From positions 1 to 64,000 of the forward strand of contig JAQUPX010000006.1 in assembly GCA_028716385.1 (NCBI GenBank): DNA of 64,000 bases, written 5' to 3'. The notes below the pieces were generated by a model, which saw nothing but the letters and a program-made list of their open reading frames with translations, did no database searches and was not told the origin of the DNA. This DNA comes from a bacterium. GTDB taxonomy: Bacteria; Hydrothermota; UBA3073; JACQXS01; JAQTXJ01. The translations under genes were made by a program, and so were the position numbers. This document shows, in pieces, positions 58,188 to 64,000 of this stretch (position 1 is its first letter; each line of letters starts with the position of its first letter).

Positions 58188-59534
58188 CTATATTTGTCTT
58201 TTTATAATTCTTAATTGTGTAGCGCCTCCACAAGACATACAAGGATCGTAAGCACGAATCACTTGTTCTATTTTTACTTTATCTTCATCAGAACAATCTC
58301 CTTTTTTACTATCAAGCACCTCTCTGGCTGATTCAAAAGTAGATCTTTCAATACTCCCCTGATGAAAAGTAGTAGGTGCAATTACTCTTGCTTTTTTCAC
58401 TATACCTTCATTATCAGTTTCGTATTGATGAAGTAATGCACCTCGTGGTGCCTCTACTATTGCTACTCCAATTCCATCTTTGGGATATGCAACATTTTTA
58501 ATGTCTTTATCTAAACCAGACGCAATAATATCTCTCATTCCTTTTATGCATTCAAACATTTCTGCTACCCTTGAGATATCATAACTCATTGCGGACTGTG
58601 TAAAAGTACCAAAAGTTTCCTTAAATTTGTGGAAAACATTGTTGTCCCACTTTGCATTCTGAATTCTTGCAACAGGTCCTACTCTAAATTGGCCATTATT
58701 GGGCCCCATACTTGTTATATAAGGATGCCTTATATAAGAATATTCTTTTTCTTCTTCGGTTATTCTCTCTAAAACTTCTGAAGATGACAAATATTCTTTG
58801 GTTTCATCTTTCATTAAAAGTTCCATAGAGTCATCATTGTAAAGTTCAAGTTTTTTACTTTGTTTAATTGCTAAGAAATTAGTTTCAATTTTTCCATAAG
58901 AAAGTAAAAAGTCTTTTTTCTCATTTATTATACGATAAGTATATTCTTCTATTGTTTTCATTGATTTAGTAGTAGCATCCAATAATGTCAAAATTTTATC
59001 TATTTCTTCTTGATTTAATGTTTTTAATACCCCGCCCGGGACAGATATGATTGTATGAACTTTTCTTCCTGCAATTATTTCACCTATTTGCTGTCCGATC
59101 ATTCGTAATTCTATACCTGCTTCAAGAAAATCCGGATATTTTTTCTGTAAATCTGTTATTGTGTTTACACCATCAATAAGTAAGCCAGGACCTGCAAGAA
59201 AAACAGTATGAAGTGCGTGACTGGAAAGAGTGTTTGCAAGCAACAACAATTCCCGTATCTTTTTTGCAGAGTCAGGAATATTAGTCTCCCAAGCATATTC
59301 TAATGCTTTACAGGCACAAATATTATGTGCAGCATAACAAATACCACAGATTCGCGCAGCTAATCCTGGAACTTCCGAAGCATGTTTTCCTTTAAAAATA
59401 GTATCGAATCCTCTCGAAGGTTCGGTAGCTATATACTCAGCCTTTTCTACTTTACCATATTTATCAACATAAATTGCAATAGAAGCATGCCCTTCTATTC
59501 TGGCAACATTTTCTATTGTAATTATTTTAGACAT
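58188..59534 (-). CDS. [NiFe] hydrogenase large subunit, group 3-like (MvhA/FrhA family)
   Basis: A 448-residue catalytic subunit with N-terminal nickel motif 'RICGICYAAHNICACKALE' (RxCGxCxxxH) and C-terminal motif 'RAYDPCMSCGGATQLRIIKRQI'. The first half also has 'VARIEGHASIAIYVDKYGKVEKAEYIATEPSRGFDTIFKGKHASEVPGLAARICG', and the centre 'PRGALLHQYETDNEGIVKKARVIAPTTFHQGSIER'. These place it with cytoplasmic group 3 hydrogenases. The usual L2 motif is DPCxxCxxH; here the His position is Ala, though a 16-residue tail after the Cys pair remains. It overlaps the small subunit gene by 13 bases. Oxidises or makes H2. Confidence 0.92.
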   Translation of the reverse strand: MSKIITIENVARIEGHASIAIYVDKYGKVEKAEYIATEPSRGFDTIFKGKHASEVPGLAARICGICYAAHNICACKALEYAWETNIPDSAKKIRELLLLANTLSSHALHTVFLAGPGLLIDGVNTITDLQKKYPDFLEAGIELRMIGQQIGEIIAGRKVHTIISVPGGVLKTLNQEEIDKILTLLDATTKSMKTIEEYTYRIINEKKDFLLSYGKIETNFLAIKQSKKLELYNDDSMELLMKDETKEYLSSSEVLERITEEEKEYSYIRHPYITSMGPNNGQFRVGPVARIQNAKWDNNVFHKFKETFGTFTQSAMSYDISRVAEMFECIKGMRDIIASGLDKDIKNVAYPKDGIGVAIVEAPRGALLHQYETDNEGIVKKARVIAPTTFHQGSIERSTFESAREVLDSKKGDCSDEDKVKIEQVIRAYDPCMSCGGATQLRIIKRQI

Positions 59535-60289
59535 TTTAATATTTCTCCTTTTTCTTTATCACTAAATTTTCTGAAATTTCTATAGAGAAAAATAGGTCCC
59601 CTGCAGCCCTCACATGACATATTTGCTTTTATACATCCAGCGTTACATCCTCCGATTGTTTGTCTTCCAAGACATAAATAACCTTGTTCCAAAAAACATT
59701 TTTTAGGGTCTGGGGCTTCCTCTAATAAAGTTTTCCATTTTCCTCCAGGTGGAATTGAAGGTGCTTTATAATTTCTCTCTCTAACACATTCATCGCAAAC
59801 TGTATGAGCAATTTCAGGGACAGGTCTTCCTTCAATTAATGCGAGAATAGTGTCTCTGATAATATCTGCTGGAGGAGGACAACCAGGAACAAAAAAGTCA
59901 ATATCAATAAAAGCTTTTGGTGAACATATTAAAGGATGAAGTTTGTGACCATGTTCTTTTAAATTATTTCCTTTATTCCCTTTGAATGGACTTTTAAGAT
60001 TCCCTAAACAAGCAATCCCACCAAAACAGGCACAAGACCCTAATGCAAGCACTTTTTTAACATGGGGAGCCATTTGTCTTAATAAGGATTCATCTTTATT
60101 GGTTAATATTGCTCCTTCTATTATTAAAAGGTCTGTCTCGGCTTCTATAGTGTCTGTAACTTTATCCATTAATAGGTAAGAATGAACAACATTAATTCCT
60201 CCTGCAAATATTGCTTTACCTACATCAAGAAGAGATACATGACACCCGGAACAACCACCTAATTGTATTGTAGAAACATTTACTGCCAT
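59522..60289 (-). CDS. [NiFe] hydrogenase small subunit, MvhG/FrhG-like
   Basis: A 255-residue FeS subunit. The proximal [4Fe-4S] ligands are in 'LGGCSGCHVSLLDVG', 'LALGSCACFGGIACLG' and 'FVPGCPPPADII'. Further Cys-rich segments, 'AHTVCDECVRERNYKAPS' and 'CFLEQGYLCLGRQTIGGCNAGCIKANMSCEGCRGPI', match the extra clusters of MvhG/FrhG-type subunits. No twin-arginine signal, so cytoplasmic. It passes electrons from the NiFe site to partner subunits; the usual MvhD, HdrA or diaphorase partners are absent and the neighbours are glutamate-synthase-like proteins. Confidence 0.92.
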   Translation of the reverse strand: MAVNVSTIQLGGCSGCHVSLLDVGKAIFAGGINVVHSYLLMDKVTDTIEAETDLLIIEGAILTNKDESLLRQMAPHVKKVLALGSCACFGGIACLGNLKSPFKGNKGNNLKEHGHKLHPLICSPKAFIDIDFFVPGCPPPADIIRDTILALIEGRPVPEIAHTVCDECVRERNYKAPSIPPGGKWKTLLEEAPDPKKCFLEQGYLCLGRQTIGGCNAGCIKANMSCEGCRGPIFLYRNFRKFSDKEKGEILKCLK

Positions 60290-60294
60290 AGCTT

Positions 60295-60933
60295 TTATTT
60301 ATAAAATGGTCTCAATTCTTTTGGAACTATTTTTTTTATATTATCTAACTGAAATTTTATTTTATTTTCAGTAAATAAAACTTCTAAGAAACTTTTATCG
60401 TCGCTGTTCAACTTTTGGATAATTGTGTTATTGCCGAGACTTGCTATTTTCCCCCCAACAAATATTCTTCCTTTAATCATCCAATCTCCTACCTTTTCTC
60501 CAATATTACCTAAAACTATAATATTCCCCCCGGTTAAATATAATCCCACAAAATCACCAGCAACTCCCTTTGTGAGAATCACTCCACCCTTACTGATTTG
60601 ACCAATGTTATTTCCTGCATTCCCATTGATAATAATCTGTCCCCCATACATATACATTCCTGCACCCTCACCACAATTTCCATTGATGATTATTTTCCCA
60701 CTTCGCATAGTATCCCCTACAAACCTTTTTGCATTTCCACTTAAAATTATGGATGCTCCATTATTTAAAGCACCTAAGAAATCACCTGCATGACCATTGA
60801 TGGCGATTTCTACATTTTCTTCCCACCCCACAGCAACAGAATCCTGGCTATTAATACCTACTACTACTGCCCTTTTTTTTTCAACTTTAATCTCATCATA
60901 TAAATATTTATTTAATCCTCTTGAATTTTCCAT
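60295..60933 (-). CDS. GXGXG-domain subunit (glutamate synthase alpha C-terminal/FwdC-like)
   Basis: A 212-residue right-handed beta-helix protein built of 'GxxGxxxG' turns: 'INGHAGDFLGALNNGASIILSGNAKRFVGDTMRSGKIIINGNCGEGAGMYMYGGQIIINGNAGNNIGQISKGGVILTKGVAGDFVGLYLTGGNIIVLGNIGEKVGDWMIKGRIFVGG'. This fold is the C-terminal domain of glutamate synthase large subunits and formylmethanofuran dehydrogenase subunit C. As a free subunit it occurs in archaeal-type split glutamate synthases, and its partner here is the FMN protein at 56712. It starts 41 nt after the small Cys-rich gene, and the hydrogenase genes separate the two halves. Confidence 0.88.
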   Translation of the reverse strand: MENSRGLNKYLYDEIKVEKKRAVVVGINSQDSVAVGWEENVEIAINGHAGDFLGALNNGASIILSGNAKRFVGDTMRSGKIIINGNCGEGAGMYMYGGQIIINGNAGNNIGQISKGGVILTKGVAGDFVGLYLTGGNIIVLGNIGEKVGDWMIKGRIFVGGKIASLGNNTIIQKLNSDDKSFLEVLFTENKIKFQLDNIKKIVPKELRPFYK

Positions 60934-60974
60934 AATTACCCCTTAATACTTTTTTGTATCTTTTCCAAATTTTT

Positions 60975-61163
60975 TCACGATACATCCTTTTTTTTATTTC
61001 TCATATATTCTTGATGTTTAGAACATTTATGATACGATTCAGACAAACAATACTCCCCTTTTTCTGATTCGCTGGGAATGAATATCCTTTTTGAAAATGC
61101 TACACAATATTCAATAGTCATCTCTCTAAAGAATGGGCATTGCATTTTCCCGTACTTTAACAT
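60975..61163 (-). CDS. Small Cys-rich protein, first gene of the hydrogenase operon
   Basis: A 62-residue protein with four cysteines in 'MQCPFFREMTIEYCVAFSKRIFIPSESEKGEYCLSESYHKCSKHQEYM', spaced C-x10-C...C-x7-C, suitable for an iron-sulfur cluster or zinc. The start could be ATG 61163 or, more in keeping with the conserved-looking part, ATG 61145 ('MQCPFF'). The predicted sigma-54 start point lies 15-35 nt upstream. Family not recognised. Confidence 0.62.
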   Translation of the reverse strand: MLKYGKMQCPFFREMTIEYCVAFSKRIFIPSESEKGEYCLSESYHKCSKHQEYMRNKKKDVS

Positions 61164-61472
61164 ATTTAAATGATATAGCAGGTATTATAGCAAGTATTGT
61201 GTCATTTTGATATGCCGAGACTATTAAACGTTTCTAACTACTTATTGTTCAAGAAGTTACGATTTTTATTATATTATCTTTTCTCGACATTTATTTTCGT
61301 AATTTATCTGAAGTGTTGAATTTTTGAACAATTTTTTATTGGAAAATATACACCTTGTAGGGTAAAAAGGTTATTTAGACGAAAAATTATAGGAAGACAA
61401 GTTATTGTAGTTTTTTTAAACAGTGCTGTGCAAAAATTCTACACCAGAGTAAATGGAAGATTTGGGAGGTTT
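61164..61472. promoter_or_regulatory. Regulatory gap between the regulator and hydrogenase operon
   Basis: A 309-bp AT-rich gap with no supported ORF. It contains the sigma-54-like promoter (61190-61204) and, upstream of it, an inverted pair TTGTTCAAGAA (61245-61255) and TTTTTGAACAA (61321-61331), candidate activator sites for the NtrC-type protein. Site assignment is inference. Confidence 0.4.
61190..61204 (-). promoter_or_regulatory. Candidate sigma-54 (-24/-12) promoter of the hydrogenase/glutamate-synthase-like operon
   Basis: On the minus strand TGACAC-AATAC-TTGC against the consensus TGGCAC-N5-TTGC: exact spacing, one mismatch in the -24 GG. The start point would fall near 61178, just ahead of the Cys-rich gene. 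The adjacent NtrC-type gene supports it. Confidence 0.5.
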
Positions 61473-62846
61473 TTAATAGGGCATTTCTCTTTTGGTTTTT
61501 ATTTTATACTTTCTGAGTTTGTTGTGCAATGTCCCCCGGTCTATTTTTAGCGCCAAAGCAGTTTTGCTTATATTACAATTAAGTTTTTTAAGGATAGTTA
61601 ATATATGCGCTTTTTCCATTGCTTCAAGCGAATCATCAAGCGGTAAGTCAACGGGAGTTTGCTTGTAAGTATCCTCCTGTATAACCTCGGACAAATGTTT
61701 TGGCATAATGATATCGCCTTTGCTCAGGATAACAGTTCGCTCAATAACATTTTCTAATTCTCTTATATTTCCCGGCCAATCGTATTTTACCATAAGACTT
61801 AACGCTTTTCTTGAAATTGATTTTATTTTCTTTTTCTCTTTAGTACAATATATCTTTAAAAAATGCTCAATCAAAAATGGGATATCCTCTTTTCTCTCTT
61901 TTAATAAAGGTAAGTCAATGGAAACCGCATTTAGCCGATAATATAAATCTTCTCTGAATGTTTTTTCAACTATAGCCTTTTTCAGGTCTTGGTTGGATGC
62001 AGAAATAACCCTAACATCTACTGGAATTATTTGTGTCCCCCCTATTCTCCGAAATTCCCTTTCTTGTAACACTCTCAATAAATCTACTTGTGCAGAGAGG
62101 CTCATTATTCCCACTTCATCAAGAAATACTGTTCCTCCATTAGCCATTTCAAACCTACCTATCTTTTGCTTATTAGCCCCGGTAAACGTTCCTTCCTCAT
62201 ATCCAAATAACTCGCTTTCTAACAAAGTTTCTGGTATAGCAGCGCAATTTATGGCAATAAACGGTTTGTCGCTACGCAAACTCCGAGAATGGATAGTTCG
62301 GGCAATAACCTCTTTCCCCGTACCACTGGCCCCCTGAATTAGTACTGTCGCACTACTTGGAGATATTACCTCAATCAAATCCCGAATGCGTTTCATTTTC
62401 GAACTTCTCCAAACAATGTGTTGAAAACCATAATGCTGTTTTAGTTGTTGCTTTAGATATATATTCTCTGCAATTAGTTCGCGTCTCTCGATTACCTTTC
62501 TCAGAGTAAAGTCTATTTCTTTCAGGGAAAACGGCTTAATCAAGTAGTCATATGCACCTTCTTTTATAGCCTCTACAGCACTTTTAACCGTAGCGAATGC
62601 TGTTATTATTATTACTACTACTTCCGAGTATATTTTCTTAAAAGCATGCATTACTTCTATACCATCCATTTCAGGTAGTTTAAGATCTACAAATGCTAAA
62701 TCAATTTTCTCCTTTTTCATTTTTTTGATACCTTCTTTCCCATTGCTTGCTATGAAAACTCTATATCCGCCTTCTTGTAGCCAGTCGGAAAGACTTTTCC
62801 TAAGAAGTGGTTCGTCATCTACAATCAATACTGTAAGCTTATTCAT
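61473..62846 (-). CDS. NtrC-family sigma-54-dependent response regulator
   Basis: A 457-residue regulator: receiver domain (phospho-Asp in 'IDLAFVDLKLPEMDG'), AAA+ domain with Walker A 'IQGASGTGKEVIARTIH', sigma-54 contact loop 'GTFTGA' (commonly GAFTGA), Walker B 'GGTVFLDEVGIMSL', arginine-finger region 'FREDLYYRLNAVSIDLPLL', and a C-terminal Fis-type HTH ('ILTILKKLNCNISKTALALKIDRGTLHNKLRKYKI'). It follows the PAS kinase gene by 11 nt and lies head-to-tail upstream of the hydrogenase operon, which carries a sigma-54-like promoter. The simplest reading is that it activates that operon. Confidence 0.95.
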   Translation of the reverse strand: MNKLTVLIVDDEPLLRKSLSDWLQEGGYRVFIASNGKEGIKKMKKEKIDLAFVDLKLPEMDGIEVMHAFKKIYSEVVVIIITAFATVKSAVEAIKEGAYDYLIKPFSLKEIDFTLRKVIERRELIAENIYLKQQLKQHYGFQHIVWRSSKMKRIRDLIEVISPSSATVLIQGASGTGKEVIARTIHSRSLRSDKPFIAINCAAIPETLLESELFGYEEGTFTGANKQKIGRFEMANGGTVFLDEVGIMSLSAQVDLLRVLQEREFRRIGGTQIIPVDVRVISASNQDLKKAIVEKTFREDLYYRLNAVSIDLPLLKERKEDIPFLIEHFLKIYCTKEKKKIKSISRKALSLMVKYDWPGNIRELENVIERTVILSKGDIIMPKHLSEVIQEDTYKQTPVDLPLDDSLEAMEKAHILTILKKLNCNISKTALALKIDRGTLHNKLRKYKIKTKREMPY

Positions 62847-62857
62847 TATGTTATGCC

Positions 62858-63925
62858 TTATAATGGAAGCGTGATAGTAAAGGAAGTGCCTTTTCCTACC
62901 TCGCTACGAACATCAATGCTACCATTATGTCTTTTTATAATTTCGCAAGACACTGGTAAACCCAACCCTGTCCCTTTTCCTGCCTCTTTACTGGTATAAA
63001 ACAAATCAAACAAGTGAGGAAGTTTTTCTTCCGAAATGCCACATCCAGTATCTGTAATCTCCACTACAAACGACGACTTTGTCTTGACAAATTTTGAACA
63101 TATCATTAATTTCCCTCCGCTTTGCATCGCATCTAAGGAGTTGAGAATAATATTCACAAAAACCTGCCTAAGCTGGATATTATCAACTGTAATGTTTGGT
63201 AAATTGGGGTCTAATTTCTTTTCTATATTTACCTTTAGGATGAATGCTTGAGGCTCAATAAGAAATATTATGTCCTTTAAAACTTTATTTATGTTGGTAG
63301 GTGTTTTCTCAAACCCAACTTCTCGCGAGAAGTTTAAAAAATTCCTTGTAATATTCCCACATCTAATAACCTCTCCTTCCACACTTTTTAAATATTCCGT
63401 TACTATTTTAAGATCTTCCAAATTCGGAGAACGATTTTCAATTTTCTTTAGCACTATCTCTATCGCAGCCGAGATACCACTAAGAGGATTGTTAATCTCA
63501 TGCGCTATTCCTGCTGCCAATTTACCAACCGCAGCCAATCTTTCAGAATAAATCATTTCTTTTTCCAATTTTACTAATTCAGTGGCATCTCTAAAAACCT
63601 CTATAATTCCTGCTCCTTTGCCATTACAATCTCTTAGAAGAGATATATAGGAATTAATAGTAATTTTTTGCTTCTTTGCCGTTAAGATGTCCTTCTTGTG
63701 ATGATATGTTGGTTGACCAGTTCTTATTACTGTTTTAAGAGGACAATCTTTTTTACAAATAGAACCTTTAAATACATCTTTACATTTATGTTCCCTTACT
63801 GCATTAAGACAAAAACCTGTGATTCTCTCGGCTGATTTATTTAGATATATCACCCTTCCTTTTTTATCAACAACACAAACACCCTCATATATATTTTCTA
63901 ATACATTGGCCTCAAAGTTTTTCAT
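62858..63925 (-). CDS. PAS-domain sensor histidine kinase with Cys-rich PAS loop (soluble)
   Basis: A 355-residue cytoplasmic kinase without membrane helices. The N-terminal PAS domain ('ENIYEGVCVVDKKGRVIYLNKSAERITGF') carries the cysteine set 'HKCKDVFKGSICKKDCPL', seen in a subgroup of PAS sensors and suited to metal, FeS or redox sensing. Then HisKA ('LAAVGKLAAGIAHEINNPLSGISAAIEIV', H-box His about residue 143) and HATPase_c ('NIILNSLDAMQSGGKL', 'DTGCGISEEKLPHLFDLFYTSKEAGKGTGLGLPVSCEII'). It pairs with the NtrC-type regulator downstream and probably reports redox state for hydrogenase control. Confidence 0.94.
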   Translation of the reverse strand: MKNFEANVLENIYEGVCVVDKKGRVIYLNKSAERITGFCLNAVREHKCKDVFKGSICKKDCPLKTVIRTGQPTYHHKKDILTAKKQKITINSYISLLRDCNGKGAGIIEVFRDATELVKLEKEMIYSERLAAVGKLAAGIAHEINNPLSGISAAIEIVLKKIENRSPNLEDLKIVTEYLKSVEGEVIRCGNITRNFLNFSREVGFEKTPTNINKVLKDIIFLIEPQAFILKVNIEKKLDPNLPNITVDNIQLRQVFVNIILNSLDAMQSGGKLMICSKFVKTKSSFVVEITDTGCGISEEKLPHLFDLFYTSKEAGKGTGLGLPVSCEIIKRHNGSIDVRSEVGKGTSFTITLPL

Positions 63926-63949
63926 ATTTTGACTTTTTTCATATTTATT

Positions 63950-63977
63950 ATTTTACCCCAATTCTTGTGCATGTCAA
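63950..63977 (-). promoter_or_regulatory. Sigma-70-type promoter of the PAS kinase/NtrC pair
   Basis: On the minus strand TTGACA, 16-bp spacer, TAAAAT, ending 25 nt before the kinase ATG at 63925. A six-codon ORF 'MKKVKI' lies between, its TGA overlapping the kinase ATG. Confidence 0.65.
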
Positions 63978-64000
63978 GTCCTTTTGAAAACATTTTGAAA

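Noticed and set aside
61205-61472. A small RNA gene or second promoter upstream of the hydrogenase operon
   Set aside because: I looked for stable stems with T-runs and for a second -24/-12 box and found none that was convincing.

Overview
The window is AT-rich bacterial DNA, tightly packed on both strands, with no rRNA, tRNA, CRISPR array or transposase gene that I could recognise. Several traits suggest an uncultured lineage around the FCB group, possibly a WOR-3/Stahlbacteria-like candidate phylum (inference, no marker search run). Eight exported proteins end in a FlgD-like/Por-type sorting domain ('PNPF...YD..G..V...W.G.D..G..V..GIYF'). PheRS is of the archaeal type. DUF2723, Wzi-like and DUF6754-like proteins are present, and short palindromic repeats are scattered through intergenic and coding DNA.

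Layout. 1-2.6 kb: NtrY-like kinase and NtrC-type regulator (regulator cut by the left edge). 2.7-6.7 kb: two exported alpha/beta hydrolases. 7-8.8 kb: lipoate ligase family, ComEA-like HhH protein, BFD-type [2Fe-2S] protein. 9.1-10.7 kb: two tandem TlpA/thioredoxin-like genes, each with an in-frame UGA at the first position of the CxxC motif followed by a conserved hairpin; these are best read as exported selenoproteins. 10.8-15.2 kb: a five-gene operon of membrane proteins with a beta-class DNA methyltransferase inside it. 15.4-24 kb: lone MrpB subunit, topA, ferredoxin, GlmU-like protein, UDP-glucose dehydrogenase, Wzi-like barrel, YjbQ, MFS exporter, then a tandem-repeat block. 24.5-38.1 kb: NatAB-like ABC exporter, exported surface proteins, bioY plus a DUF1284 gene with a probable non-AUG start, TPR lipoprotein, pheST, and a protein with a recent internal duplication. 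38.3-47.8 kb: housekeeping genes trpS, queA, DUF2723/TPR, cdaA, ftsH, tilS. 47.9-51.3 kb: two exported proteins. 51.5-55.2 kb: NfnAB-type oxidoreductase and glutamate dehydrogenase.

55.3-64 kb is an accessory-looking module. A group-3-type [NiFe] hydrogenase pair is co-transcribed with a split glutamate-synthase-like system: a GXGXG-domain subunit and an FMN/FeS synthase domain with two [4Fe-4S] motifs, but no amidotransferase domain. A small Cys-rich protein and a 4-oxalocrotonate-tautomerase-like protein complete the operon. A near-consensus sigma-54 promoter precedes it, and a PAS-kinase/NtrC pair lies just upstream. Decayed genes, including a tautomerase copy broken by a TGG-to-TAG change, sit at its downstream edge. 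With NfnAB and GDH next door, the inferred theme is exchange of electrons between H2, ferredoxin/NAD(P)H and a glutamate-synthase-type flavin site.

The two strongest candidates for undescribed biology are the tandem exported selenoproteins and the sigma-54-controlled hydrogenase/split glutamate synthase operon.
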